Origin: Microbacteriaceae bacterium
GTDB taxonomy: Bacteria; Actinomycetota; Actinomycetes; Actinomycetales; Microbacteriaceae
DNA length: 13,407 nt
Direction of reading: 5' to 3'
NCBI GenBank assembly: GCA_026785785.1
Contig: JAJAZI010000192.1
Span: 1-13,407 of the forward strand
A program made the position numbers and the translations under genes. Of this stretch, positions 5,429 to 13,311 are shown in pieces (within the stretch, counting starts at the first letter, position 1; every line of letters begins with the position of its first letter). Under the pieces are notes generated by a model. That model ran no database searches. It saw nothing but the letters and a program-made list of their open reading frames with translations, and was not told the origin of the DNA.

Positions 5429-7276
5429 CTATTTCGCCTTCTTCTCGACGTCGCCGGACAGCGCCGCGATGAAGGCCTCTTGCGGCACCTCGACCCTGCC
5501 GACCATCTTCATCCGCTTCTTGCCCTCTTTCTGCTTCTCGAGGAGCTTGCGCTTGCGGGTGATGTCGCCGCCATAGCACTTGGCGAGCACATCCTTGCGG
5601 ATCGCGCTGATCGACTCGCGGGCGATGATCTTCGCGCCGATCGCCGCCTGAATGGGCACCTCGAATTGCTGGCGCGGGATGAGTTTGCGAAGACGGCCGG
5701 TCATCAGCACGCCGTAGTCGTAGGCCTTGTCGCGGTGCACGATCGTGGAGAACGCGTCGACCTGCTCGCCCTGGAGCAGGATGTCGACCTTGACAAGGTC
5801 GGCCTCCTGGTCGCCGATGGGCTCGTAGTCGAGCGAGGCGTAACCGGCAGTCTTCGACTTGAGGTTGTCGAAGAAGTCGAAGACAATCTCGGCCAGCGGC
5901 ATGTTGTACCGGATCTCGACACGGTCCTCGCCGAGGTACTCCATACCGAGCAGGGTGCCGCGGCGGCTCTGGCACAGCTCCATGATCACGCCGACGAAGT
6001 CCTTGGGCGCGAGGACCGCGGCCTTGACCATCGGCTCGCGCACGGAGACGATCTTGCCGCCGGGGAACTCACTCGGGTTCGTCACCGTCACGGTCTTCTT
6101 ATCGTCGGTCGTGACCTCGTAGATTACCGACGGCGCGGTCGCAATGAGATCGAGGCCGAACTCCCGCTCGAGCCGCTCGGTGATGATCTCGAGGTGCAGC
6201 AGGCCCAGGAACCCGCAGCGGAAGCCGAAGCCGAGCGCGACCGAGGTCTCCGGCTCGTACACGAGCGAGGCGTCGGAGAGCTTGAGTTTGTCGAGAGCGT
6301 CCCGCAGCGCCGGATAGTCCGACCCGTCGATCGGGTAGAGACCGGAGAACACCATCGGCAGCGGCTCGGTGTAGCCGGGAAGGGCGACCGTGGCCGGGCG
6401 CAGCGCGGTCGTGACCGTGTCGCCGACCTTCGAGAGCCGAACGTCCTTCACCCCGGTAATGAGGTAGCCGACCTCGCCGCCGCCGAGCCCCTGGCTCGGG
6501 GTCGGCTCGGGCGAGCTCACCCCGATCTCGAGGATCTCGTGCACCGCCCTCGTCGACATCATCTGGATTCGCTCGCGCGGGGCGAGGTGCCCGTCGATCA
6601 TCCGCACATACGTGATGACACCGCGGTAGGAGTCGTAGACGGAGTCGAAGATCATGGCCCTGGCCGCGGCATCCGGATCGCCTATCGGCGCGGGGATCAG
6701 CTGGGTGAGGCGGTCGAGGAGCACCTCGACCCCGAAGCCGGTCTTGCCGCTGACCCGGAGTACGTCGTCCGGGGAGCCGCCGATGAGGCTCGCAAGCTCC
6801 TTCGCGTACTTGTCGGGGTCCGCTGCGGGAAGGTCGATCTTGTTGAGCACGGGGATGATCGTCAGGTCATTATCGAGTGCGAGGTAGAGGTTCGCGAGCG
6901 TCTGCGCCTCGATGCCCTGAGCGGCGTCGACGAGCAGCAAAGCGCCCTCGCAGGCGGCGAGGCTGCGCGATACCTCGTAGGTGAAGTCGACGTGGCCCGG
7001 CGTGTCGATCATGTTGAGGGCGTAGTTCTGACCGTCGAGCTGCCACGGCATCCGCACAGCCTGGCTCTTGATGGTGATGCCGCGCTCGCGCTCGATGTCC
7101 ATGCGGTCGAGGTACTGGGCGCGCATGTTGCGGTCGTTGACGACTCCGGTGATCGACAGCATCCGGTCGGCGAGGGTCGACTTGCCGTGGTCGATGTGCG
7201 CGATGATGCAGAAGTTGCGGATGAACGCGGGGTCGGTCGACGCGGGCTCAAGCGCCTTCGTTGCTATGGGGCTCAC
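5429..7276 (-). CDS. lepA: Elongation factor 4 (LepA) GTPase
   Basis: LepA is a ribosome-binding translational GTPase implicated in back-translocation and in 30S assembly or initiation. The 615-aa product has G1 AHIDHGKS (26-33), the G2 RGIT (65-68), G3 DTPGH (91-95) and G4 NKID (145-148). EF-G-like domains follow, then the LepA-specific C-terminal domain with [11 protein letters not shown] chose GTG at 7276 because AGAGGA lies 4 nt upstream (7281-7286) and the N-terminus ([13 protein letters not shown]) then matches relatives. In-frame ATGs at 7324 and 7363 have no usable ribosome-binding site. The 106-bp gap to the aminotransferase stop holds no convincing promoter that I can identify. It is first in the lepA-DUF1990-hemW unit. 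Confidence 0.97.
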   Translation of the reverse strand: MSPIATKALEPASTDPAFIRNFCIIAHIDHGKSTLADRMLSITGVVNDRNMRAQYLDRMDIERERGITIKSQAVRMPWQLDGQNYALNMIDTPGHVDFTYEVSRSLAACEGALLLVDAAQGIEAQTLANLYLALDNDLTIIPVLNKIDLPAADPDKYAKELASLIGGSPDDVLRVSGKTGFGVEVLLDRLTQLIPAPIGDPDAAARAMIFDSVYDSYRGVITYVRMIDGHLAPRERIQMMSTRAVHEILEIGVSSPEPTPSQGLGGGEVGYLITGVKDVRLSKVGDTVTTALRPATVALPGYTEPLPMVFSGLYPIDGSDYPALRDALDKLKLSDASLVYEPETSVALGFGFRCGFLGLLHLEIITERLEREFGLDLIATAPSVIYEVTTDDKKTVTVTNPSEFPGGKIVSVREPMVKAAVLAPKDFVGVIMELCQSRRGTLLGMEYLGEDRVEIRYNMPLAEIVFDFFDNLKSKTAGYASLDYEPIGDQEADLVKVDILLQGEQVDAFSTIVHRDKAYDYGVLMTGRLRKLIPRQQFEVPIQAAIGAKIIARESISAIRKDVLAKCYGGDITRKRKLLEKQKEGKKRMKMVGRVEVPQEAFIAALSGDVEKKAK

Positions 7277-7280
7277 GCGG

Positions 7281-7286
7281 TCCTCT
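7281..7286 (-). promoter_or_regulatory. lepA ribosome-binding site
   Basis: The minus strand reads AGAGGA followed by CCGC and GTG. It fixes the lepA start at 7276 rather than the upstream in-frame ATGs. Confidence 0.75.
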
Positions 7287-7382
7287 GGTGATGCGGGCGG
7301 GTCAGGGTCGACCAATTCTCCCATGGGACGGGACGCCGTCGGTCCGGCGCCCCTGTTCCGCACCTGGCCGGGTGTCGTTCGG

Positions 7383-8531
7383 TCATCGCGAGGACGCCGC
7401 CGGGAGGCGGCCGAGGCCCTCCATCAGGTCGGCCCGCTGCGCCGCGACGCAGATCCGAATCCAGCCCTCGCCCATCCGTCCGAACGCGCTGCCCGGCGCG
7501 ACCGCGACCCGCTCGCGCAGCAGGAACCGCTCGGCCCAGCCCGCGACGTCGCCGTCCGAGGCGTGCGACACGTCGACCCAGAGGTAAAAGGCGCCATTCG
7601 GCCGCAGGTAGCCGATCCCGCGGGCGTCGAGCAGGTCGCACGCGGCGGCGAGGTTGGACCGGTAGTGCTCGCGCGCGTCGGCGACGTGCTGGTGATCGCC
7701 GAGGATGGCCGCGATCGCCGCAAGCTGGGCCGGCGCATTGACACAGCTGATCGTCGTCTCCTGCACCGTGCGCATCGTCGGCGCGAGTCCGGGAGGGGTG
7801 ACGAGATAGCCGACCCGGGCTCCGGTGATGGCATAGGTCTTCGAGAGCGAGAAGGCGGAGAAGACCCGGTCGTCGGCGTCGAGGCTCGCGATGCTCGTGT
7901 GCCGGATGCCGTAGGTGAAGTACTCGTAGACCTCGTCGCTGATCACCCAGAGGTCGTGCCGCCGGGCGAACAGCAGCAGCTCGCGCAGCTGCTCCTCCTC
8001 GAGCACCGTGCCGAGCGGGTTCGACGGCGAGTTGACCAGCAGCACCCTCGTGCGGTCGGTGACGAGCCGCTCGAGTTCCTCGATGTCCGGCGCGAAGCCG
8101 TGCTCGGGGCGCAGCGGATAGGGAACCGGCACGGCGCCGAGCAGCCGCGGGCTCATTGAGAAGGTGGTGTAGCCGGGGTCGGGGATGAGGATCTCGTCGC
8201 CGGCTCCGAGCAGCAGCGCCATTGCCTGGTGCAGCGCCTGGGTCGCGCCGACCGTCACCCAGACCTGCTCGACGTCGACGTGCATCGAGTTCTCCCGCGC
8301 GAGCTTCTCCGTGATCGCCTCCCGCAGCGGGGCAATGCCGGCGTTCGCGGTGTAGTCGGTGAAGTCGTCGATCCAGCCCTGCGCCCCGACGCTGAGGATG
8401 TGCTCGGCGACGGGAAGGTCGGGCTCGCCGATGCCGAGCGAGATCACCCCGTCGAGCTGCGATGCGAGCTCGTAGATGCGTCGGATGCCGGAGGGCGGCA
8501 CCGCGGCGATGTGCGGCGACAGGGAAGGCAT
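7383..8531 (-). CDS. PLP-dependent aminotransferase, class I/II
   Basis: This 382-aa fold-type I aminotransferase transfers an amino group through pyridoxal phosphate. The precise substrate cannot be told from sequence; relatives act on aspartate, aromatic or branched-chain amino acids. Visible catalytic features are GEPD near 35-38 (substrate side), SNPLG with Asn 171, SDEVYE with Asp 199 (pyridine nitrogen), [15 protein letters not shown] with the Schiff-base Lys 231, and WIRIC with Arg 359 (substrate carboxylate). All key residues are present. The start is ATG at 8531. There is no Shine-Dalgarno box, and a TAGCGT -10 hexamer ends 6 nt before the ATG, suggesting a leaderless mRNA. It is divergent from the hydrolase and lies between rpsT and lepA, where relatives often have lepA close to rpsT. 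A pathway link with the hydrolase is not shown. Confidence 0.93.
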   Translation of the reverse strand: MPSLSPHIAAVPPSGIRRIYELASQLDGVISLGIGEPDLPVAEHILSVGAQGWIDDFTDYTANAGIAPLREAITEKLARENSMHVDVEQVWVTVGATQALHQAMALLLGAGDEILIPDPGYTTFSMSPRLLGAVPVPYPLRPEHGFAPDIEELERLVTDRTRVLLVNSPSNPLGTVLEEEQLRELLLFARRHDLWVISDEVYEYFTYGIRHTSIASLDADDRVFSAFSLSKTYAITGARVGYLVTPPGLAPTMRTVQETTISCVNAPAQLAAIAAILGDHQHVADAREHYRSNLAAACDLLDARGIGYLRPNGAFYLWVDVSHASDGDVAGWAERFLLRERVAVAPGSAFGRMGEGWIRICVAAQRADLMEGLGRLPAASSR

Positions 8532-8537
8532 GGTGCC

Positions 8538-8543
8538 ACGCTA
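8538..8543 (-). promoter_or_regulatory. -10 box of the aminotransferase, leaderless
   Basis: The minus strand reads TAGCGT (TAnnnT), followed by GGCACC and then ATG. The A of the start codon is 7 nt past the hexamer, the normal transcription start position, so the mRNA probably begins at the start codon. Confidence 0.55.
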
Positions 8544-8580
8544 TCGCGCGCGCACACGGTCCGCTGTGAGCCAGCGAGGC

Positions 8581-8586
8581 TAGCAT
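8581..8586 (+). promoter_or_regulatory. -10 box of the hydrolase gene, leaderless
   Basis: TAGCAT is followed by CGCCTC and then ATG at 8593, the same geometry as the divergent aminotransferase promoter. The two putative -35 regions overlap around 8555-8566, but neither resembles TTGACA. Confidence 0.55.
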
Positions 8587-8592
8587 CGCCTC

Positions 8593-9354
8593 ATGCACTC
8601 CGCCGTCATCCTCGTGCACGGGCTGCGCACGTCCGCGACGATGTGGCGCCAGCAGGTCGAGGACCTCACCGCGAGGGGGATCCCAGTGCGAGCGGTCGAC
8701 CTGCCCGGGCACGGGACCCGGCTCGGCGAGCGTTTCACCCTCGAGGCGGCTGTCTCTGCCATCGAGGATGCCGTGGCCGAGGCGACCGCCGCCACGGGAC
8801 GGCCGCCCTACCTGGTCGGGTTCTCCCTCGGCGGCTATCTCGCGATCGAGTGGGCCGCGCAGCACCCCGGCCGGGTCACCGGCCTGCTCGCGGCGAGCTG
8901 CGGCACGGCGCCCCGCGCCCTGGTGATGAACACCTGGCGGGCCGTCGCGAGAGTGATCCACACGTTCCCCGATCGCGGCCGCGCCCTCAACGACTTCGCC
9001 GTGCGCCTGTTCGTGCCCTCCCCCGGAGCCGAGGACATCATTGCCGGCGGAGTCGCCCTCGAGGTCATGGACGACGTGCTGCGAGCCCTGCTGCGGCTTC
9101 GGCCGCTCGCGAGCCTCGGCACGGTCGCCGAGCCGGTGCTGTTCATCAACGGGCAGTTCGACCATGTCGGCCTGCAGGCAGGGAAGTTCCTCGCTGCCGC
9201 CCGCCGGGGTCGCCTTGTCACCGTTCCCCGGGCCACGCACATGGTCAGCGCGACCCACCCCGCACAGTTCACGGCGGCGCTGCTCGACGGCTACGCCGCG
9301 GTGAGCACCACGCCGAGTTCTCCTCGGTTGCCGGATGCCGACGAGGACTGGTAA
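8593..9354 (+). CDS. alpha/beta-fold hydrolase
   Basis: This 253-aa cytosolic hydrolase has the alpha/beta fold; the substrate is unknown (esterase, lipase or thioesterase are possible). The catalytic triad is visible: nucleophile Ser 78 in GFSLGG (76-81), acid Asp 190 in GQFDHVG, and base His 216 in ATHMVS. The oxyanion-hole region is VHGLRTS near residues 8-14, and DLPGHGTR (36-43) is typical of the family. A cap of about 50 residues lies between the nucleophile half and the acid. No signal peptide is seen. No Shine-Dalgarno box precedes the ATG, so it is probably leaderless from the -10 box at 8581. The last 15 residues are an acidic, low-complexity tail, and the stop overlaps the candidate rpsT promoter. 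Confidence 0.92.
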   Translation: MHSAVILVHGLRTSATMWRQQVEDLTARGIPVRAVDLPGHGTRLGERFTLEAAVSAIEDAVAEATAATGRPPYLVGFSLGGYLAIEWAAQHPGRVTGLLAASCGTAPRALVMNTWRAVARVIHTFPDRGRALNDFAVRLFVPSPGAEDIIAGGVALEVMDDVLRALLRLRPLASLGTVAEPVLFINGQFDHVGLQAGKFLAAARRGRLVTVPRATHMVSATHPAQFTAALLDGYAAVSTTPSSPRLPDADEDW

Positions 9355-9357
9355 CGT
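9328..9357 (+). promoter_or_regulatory. candidate rpsT promoter
   Basis: TTGCCG (9328-9333) and TAACGT (9352-9357) are separated by 18 bp. They overlap the end and stop codon of the hydrolase gene. Transcription would start near 9363-9364, leaving a leader of about 124 nt before rpsT. Confidence 0.5.
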
Positions 9358-9363
9358 TGTCTG

Positions 9364-9487
9364 TTGGCTTGCGCGCGAGGCTTCGGAGTGCCGAACATTC
9401 GCGCGAATCGCAGCCTGGAACCAGTCCAGTCGGACTGGATCGGTTGCCCGGAACTGTTCGAACACACAGACACAGAAGGTTATAAAC
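9364..9487 (+). promoter_or_regulatory. structured 5' leader of rpsT
   Basis: Two strong RNA hairpins are visible. The first has an outer stem CGCGCGA (9372-9378) with TCGCGCG (9399-9405) and an inner stem TTCGG (9382-9386) with CCGAA (9391-9395), separated by a 3x3 internal loop and closed by AGTG. The second is CCAGTCC (9421-9427) with GGACTGG (9432-9438) and a 4-nt loop. The ribosome-binding site AGAAGG (9474-9479) lies downstream. Ribosomal-protein leaders often mimic rRNA to allow feedback by the protein. That S20 binds this leader is inference; I do not match it to a named RNA family. Confidence 0.55.
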
Positions 9488-9748
9488 GTGGCAAATATCA
9501 AGTCGCAGATTAAGCGCATCCTTACCAACCAGAAGGCGACCGACCGCAACCGCGCCGTTAAGAGCGAGCTGCGCACCGCCGTTCGCGCGACGCGCACTGC
9601 GATCGCCACGGGCGACAAGGACAAGGCCAACGCCGCCCTGCTCCTCGCGTCGAAGAAGCTCGACAAGGCCGCCAGCAAGGGTGTCATCCACCAGAACCAG
9701 GCTGCCAACAAGAAGTCGGCCATCGCCAAGCAGGTCGCGGCGCTCTAA
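9488..9748 (+). CDS. rpsT: 30S ribosomal protein S20
   Basis: S20 is a primary 16S rRNA-binding protein of the 30S subunit. The 86-aa product is typical in length, strongly basic and alpha-helical, and starts [20 protein letters not shown], the family hallmark. The start is GTG at 9488 with AGAAGG (9474-9479) 8 nt upstream. Codon use is skewed to AAG, CGC, GCC and ATC, as expected for a highly expressed gene. It has its own leader and a strong terminator, so it is probably monocistronic. It is convergent with holA. Confidence 0.97.
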   Translation: MANIKSQIKRILTNQKATDRNRAVKSELRTAVRATRTAIATGDKDKANAALLLASKKLDKAASKGVIHQNQAANKKSAIAKQVAAL

Positions 9749-9765
9749 AGCCCCGTTCATACGGG

Positions 9766-9797
9766 AAAGCCTCACCGCGCGCCGGTGGGGCTTTTTT
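9766..9797 (+). terminator. intrinsic terminator of rpsT
   Basis: A 12-bp stem (9766-9777 with 9783-9794, one G-U pair) has a 5-nt loop and a run of six T at 9792-9797. It is a textbook rho-independent terminator 17 bp after the stop codon. A smaller CCCG/CGGG hairpin (9752-9755 with 9762-9765) precedes it. Confidence 0.92.
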
Positions 9798-9845
9798 GTT
9801 GTGGCCGGCACGTGGACCTCGGCGAGGGAGGGGTGAAGACGGGGT

Positions 9846-9877
9846 GCGGCTCGCGCCGCGCGGGCATCAGCTGCCCG
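9846..9877 (-). terminator. paired hairpins at the holA 3' end
   Basis: CGGGCA (9861-9866) pairs with TGCCCG (9872-9877), across the holA stop codon, and GCGGC (9846-9850) pairs with GCCGC (9855-9859) just beyond. There is no T-run on the minus strand. They could protect the holA mRNA end or stop transcription weakly before the convergent rpsT terminator. Confidence 0.3.
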
Positions 9878-10904
9878 GCATCCGTCCGCGCGCGCTGATG
9901 AGCGTAATCATGCGCTCGAGGGAGTAGACCGGGTCGCGCCCACCACCTTTCACCGCGGCATCCGTCTCGGCGAGCACGGTGATGCAGCGGCCGAGGCCCT
10001 CGTCGTCCCAGCCCTGGAGGTCGCGCTGGGCGCGCTCAACCTGCCAGGGGGCCAGGCCGAACTTCGCCGCGATCTGGCCACTGCCGCCGCGTCCGCCTGA
10101 TACCTTGGCCATCGTGCGCAGCTTCATCGCGAACGCCGCAACGATCGGCACGGGGTCGGCACCCGAGGCGAGCGCGTGCCGCAGCAGGATGAGGGACTCG
10201 CCGTAGCGGCCGGCGATCGCCGTATCGGCGACCTTGAACGCGTTGGTCTCGACATGCCCGGAGTAGTACTTCTCGACCGTGGCCTCGGTGATCTCGGCGC
10301 TCGCGTCGGCGAGGAGCTGCCGGCAGGCCGAGGCGAGTTCGGCGAGGTCGGCCGAGAACGCCGAGACGAGCGCACGCAGCGCGCCGGAGCTCACCCGGCG
10401 GCCGGCGGCGGCGAATTCGGCGGCCGCGAACTCGAACTTGTCGGTGTCTTTCTTCAGCTCGGTGCAGACGATCTCGATGCCGCCGCCGAGACCGCCACGG
10501 AGGGCGTCGAGCATCCTCTTGCCGCGCACTCCCCCGGCGTGCCGTAGCACGAGGTAGGTGTCGTCGGCGGGCGAGGCGAGGTAGGCGAGCACCTCATCCA
10601 TGAACGCGTCGGTGCACTTCTCCACGTTCACGGCCCTGATGAACCGCGGCTCGCCGAACAGGGAGGGACTCGCGAGGGTGATGAGCTCGCCCGGGGTGTA
10701 GCTGTCCGCCTCGAGGTCGCTGATCTCGAGGCTCGGGTCCTCGGCCGCCAGGAGGTCGCGGAGCGCCCGGATCGCGCGGTCGGCGAGATACCCCTCTGTT
10801 CCGGAGACGAGCACCACCGGGGCGGGTCGCACCTGGTTCCAGAGGAGCTGCGGGATAGCGACCACCGTCTTTTTCTCTGGCCTCGCCGTTGTCCTGCCTG
10901 CCAC
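9867..10904 (-). CDS. holA: DNA polymerase III delta subunit
   Basis: The delta subunit of the clamp loader opens the beta sliding clamp ring during replication. The 345-aa product has the degenerate AAA+-like N-terminal part (VRPAPVVLVSGTEGYLADRAIRALRD, about 25-50), the central DELTA region (about residues 90-225), and the helical C-terminal collar (PWQVERAQRDLQGW near 300, DPVYSLERMI near 328). The start is GTG at 10904; no ATG is available upstream of the domain. GAGGG lies only 3 nt before it and GAGGA about 11 nt before it, so the ribosome-binding site is ambiguous. It follows comEC by 61 bp on the same strand, the usual actinobacterial pairing. Confidence 0.95.
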   Translation of the reverse strand: MAGRTTARPEKKTVVAIPQLLWNQVRPAPVVLVSGTEGYLADRAIRALRDLLAAEDPSLEISDLEADSYTPGELITLASPSLFGEPRFIRAVNVEKCTDAFMDEVLAYLASPADDTYLVLRHAGGVRGKRMLDALRGGLGGGIEIVCTELKKDTDKFEFAAAEFAAAGRRVSSGALRALVSAFSADLAELASACRQLLADASAEITEATVEKYYSGHVETNAFKVADTAIAGRYGESLILLRHALASGADPVPIVAAFAMKLRTMAKVSGGRGGSGQIAAKFGLAPWQVERAQRDLQGWDDEGLGRCITVLAETDAAVKGGGRDPVYSLERMITLISARGRMPGS

Positions 10905-10965
10905 GAACCCTCGTTTCCTCGTGGGTCAAGCCTAGCTCGGGCCTTCGACTCGTCGCCCCGCATGC

Positions 10966-13305
10966 TCACCCGCGTTCGCTCCACTGCCGGGCGCCCCCGT
11001 TGTCGCCGGGCGACAGCAGCACCAGCCCGAGCAGGTCGCTGCGGGCCGGCACCGTGCCGGCTGCCGCGAGCAGGTCGAGCGCCTCGCGCGTCGGATGCCC
11101 GTAGGTGTTCTCTTCCCCGACCCCGATGAGGCCGACGGTGGCCCGCAGCCTCGCGTAGAGCCGCCCGTCCTGGTCTCCGGAGCCGTGGTGCGCGACCTTG
11201 ACGATGTCGACCGGCCGCACCCGGCCCGTGGCGCTCAGAAGTGCCTGGGCCTGGTCGTCGAGGTCGCCGAGGAAGATCGAGCTGAGGCATCCGCATCCCG
11301 CCGCGCCGGTCGCGACGCCGTCGAAGGCGATCGCGATGCTCGCGGCGTTGCCCGGTTCGATGCCGCGCAACGGCGACCGAGGCCACAGCACGTTCCACCG
11401 CAGTTCGCCCAGCGTGCCCGTCGCTCCCCCGCTCACCTCGTCGACCCGCGCTCCCCCGGCGCGGAGCACCTCGACCAACTCGTCGGCATCCGGCCCGTCG
11501 CTCGGCCCTATGAGCACCCGGTCGGCCCGCCCGACGAGCGCACCGGCGCCGCCGACGTGGTCGAGGTCGAAGTGGGTGAGCACGAGCAGGTCGACCCGGC
11601 GGATGCCGAGCGCGCCGAAGCACCTCTCGAGCCGCTCGGGATCGGGCCCGGTATCGATCAGCGCGGTCTCTCCCGCGCTGCGCACGAGGACGGCGTCGCC
11701 CTGCCCGACGTCGCACTGGGCGTACTGCCAGTCCTGGGGGCGCGTGAGCCACGTGCGGGCTGTCGTGCCGGTGCTCGCGCCGAGCGCCCCGACAGCGACG
11801 ATCGCGATGACGGATGCCGCGACGCGGCGCCGGACCGGGTGGTCGGCACGATCGCCGAGGGCCACGACGATGAGCACCGAGAGCAGCGCGAGCAGCACTG
11901 CGCCGAACACACCGTCGAGCCAGGGCAGTCGGCTCCCGGGCAGGCCGCTGAAGAACTGGGCGACGGCGGCGATCCAGGCCGACGGCACCCATGCGAGCTG
12001 GGAGACGAGAACCCCGAGCCCGGGGGCGACCGGCAGCAGCAGGCAGGCGAGCAGGCCCAGCACCGTGCCGGCCGGGGCGGCGGGGCCGGCGAGTGCGTTG
12101 GCGAGCACCCCGTAGCTCGGGATCGACGGCTCGAGCAGGATCAGCACGCTCTGGCAGGCCAGCTGGGCGGCGAACGGGATCGCGATCACCGCCGCGATCG
12201 GCACGGGGATCCATCGGCCGAGTGCGCCGGTGAGCGGGCCCGCCAACAGGAGCAGCCCGGCCGTCGCAAGCACGGAGAGTGCGAAGCCGTAGCTGCGGGC
12301 TAGCCAGGGATCGGCAACGAGCAGCCCGATCACAGCGAGCGCGAGCACGGGGAGCCCGCGCACCGGCCGGCCTCCGGCGAGCGAGACGAGCACGATGAGC
12401 GCCATCGTGCCGGCCCGCAGCACGCTCGGCTCCGGGGTGACGAGCACCACGAATCCACCGAGCACGGCGATCGAGGCGCCGATCCGCCAGACCCTCGGCA
12501 CCCCGACCGCGGCCCCGGCGAGCATCACGATGCCGATGACGACGACGCAGTTGGCGCCGGACACCGCGGTGAGGTGGCTCAGGGAGCTCGTCTTCATCGC
12601 CGCGTCGAGCTCCTCGCCGACCGCGCTCGTGTCGCCGATCGAGAGCCCGGGCAGCAGCGCACCCCCGTCGCCGGGCAGCTCCGCCGCCGCTTCCCGAAAG
12701 GCAGCCCGCAGGGCGTTCGCCCAGTCGAGGCCCGGTGGCGGCCCCACGACGGTCAGAGGTGGGGAGCTTGCGAAGACGAGGAACGCCACCCGGTCCTGAG
12801 GCGGCGTCGCCGCGACGGTACCCGTCACCCGGATGCGGGTGCCGATGCCGAGTTCGCCGTCCGGGGCCGCTCCGAACACGCGCGCGGGCGCGGAGACCGC
12901 GATGGCCTCGGGGCCGATGCTGATGGAGGCGAGGTCGACGGTGAACGACTCGCTTCCGGGGAGCACTGTCTGGGTGGTCGTGGCCTCGGCCGAGATGAAG
13001 CGGCCGGCCTGCGCGGCCTCGAGCAGAGCGGGCGGCTGCCGGTGCGGAGCCGAGGCGGTCGCCGCGGTCACCCCGAGGGCGGCGAGTCCTAACGCGAGTG
13101 CCGCGATCGCCGCGCTAGGCCGGCGGGTCGCGCGGCCGACCCCGATCAGGAGACCCGCAAGCACCCAGCCGGCCACGGCCATCGGGGCAGATGCCGACGG
13201 GGCGCCGATCGCAACAGCGACGGCGATCCACACGACGGCCGCTGGCACAGCGAGCCGCAGATCGGCGCCGACGGCACGCGCAGGGGATTGCGTGTCCAGG
13301 GTCAT
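10966..13305 (-). CDS. comEC: ComEC/Rec2 DNA-uptake channel protein
   Basis: ComEC is the inner-membrane channel through which single-stranded DNA enters during natural transformation. The 779-aa protein has N-terminal transmembrane helices (about 17-85), a soluble DUF4131-like/OB-type region (about 95-190), the multi-helix Competence domain (about 205-510) with GLSIGD (220-225) and HLTAVSGANC (244-253), and a C-terminal metallo-beta-lactamase domain. The latter begins near QCDVGQGDAVLV (530-541), with THFDLDHVGG (577-586), GDLD (680-683) and AHHGS (705-709). All expected metal-binding motifs are present and the frame is uninterrupted. The start is ATG at 13305, 6 nt after the comEA stop. Intact comEA-comEC is widespread in actinobacteria and does not by itself prove competence. 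Confidence 0.96.
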   Translation of the reverse strand: MTLDTQSPARAVGADLRLAVPAAVVWIAVAVAIGAPSASAPMAVAGWVLAGLLIGVGRATRRPSAAIAALALGLAALGVTAATASAPHRQPPALLEAAQAGRFISAEATTTQTVLPGSESFTVDLASISIGPEAIAVSAPARVFGAAPDGELGIGTRIRVTGTVAATPPQDRVAFLVFASSPPLTVVGPPPGLDWANALRAAFREAAAELPGDGGALLPGLSIGDTSAVGEELDAAMKTSSLSHLTAVSGANCVVVIGIVMLAGAAVGVPRVWRIGASIAVLGGFVVLVTPEPSVLRAGTMALIVLVSLAGGRPVRGLPVLALAVIGLLVADPWLARSYGFALSVLATAGLLLLAGPLTGALGRWIPVPIAAVIAIPFAAQLACQSVLILLEPSIPSYGVLANALAGPAAPAGTVLGLLACLLLPVAPGLGVLVSQLAWVPSAWIAAVAQFFSGLPGSRLPWLDGVFGAVLLALLSVLIVVALGDRADHPVRRRVAASVIAIVAVGALGASTGTTARTWLTRPQDWQYAQCDVGQGDAVLVRSAGETALIDTGPDPERLERCFGALGIRRVDLLVLTHFDLDHVGGAGALVGRADRVLIGPSDGPDADELVEVLRAGGARVDEVSGGATGTLGELRWNVLWPRSPLRGIEPGNAASIAIAFDGVATGAAGCGCLSSIFLGDLDDQAQALLSATGRVRPVDIVKVAHHGSGDQDGRLYARLRATVGLIGVGEENTYGHPTREALDLLAAAGTVPARSDLLGLVLLSPGDNGGARQWSERG

Positions 13306-13311
13306 CGCGCA

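Noticed and set aside
5390..7291. 633-codon open frame on the plus strand opposite lepA
   Set aside because: It is antisense to an unmistakable LepA, has low-complexity Asp/Arg/Val/Leu-rich sequence with no domain, and arises from high GC at third positions.
7277..7363. 29-residue N-terminal extension of lepA
   Set aside because: The extension is not typical of the family, its ATGs lack ribosome-binding sites, and GTG 7276 has a good AGAGGA box.
9358..9472. long-range pairing TGTCTGT/ACAGACA as a firm closing stem of the rpsT leader
   Set aside because: With the predicted promoter, transcription starts near 9363, so most of the 5' arm would not be in the RNA. It is kept only as a possibility.
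7273..9729. 818-codon open frame on the minus strand
   Set aside because: It runs out of frame or antisense through the aminotransferase, the hydrolase and rpsT, and its translation is Arg/Ala-rich noise.
10628..12214. 528-codon minus-strand frame overlapping comEC and holA
   Set aside because: It is a shifted frame within two well-supported genes, with Arg/Pro-rich translation and no domain.
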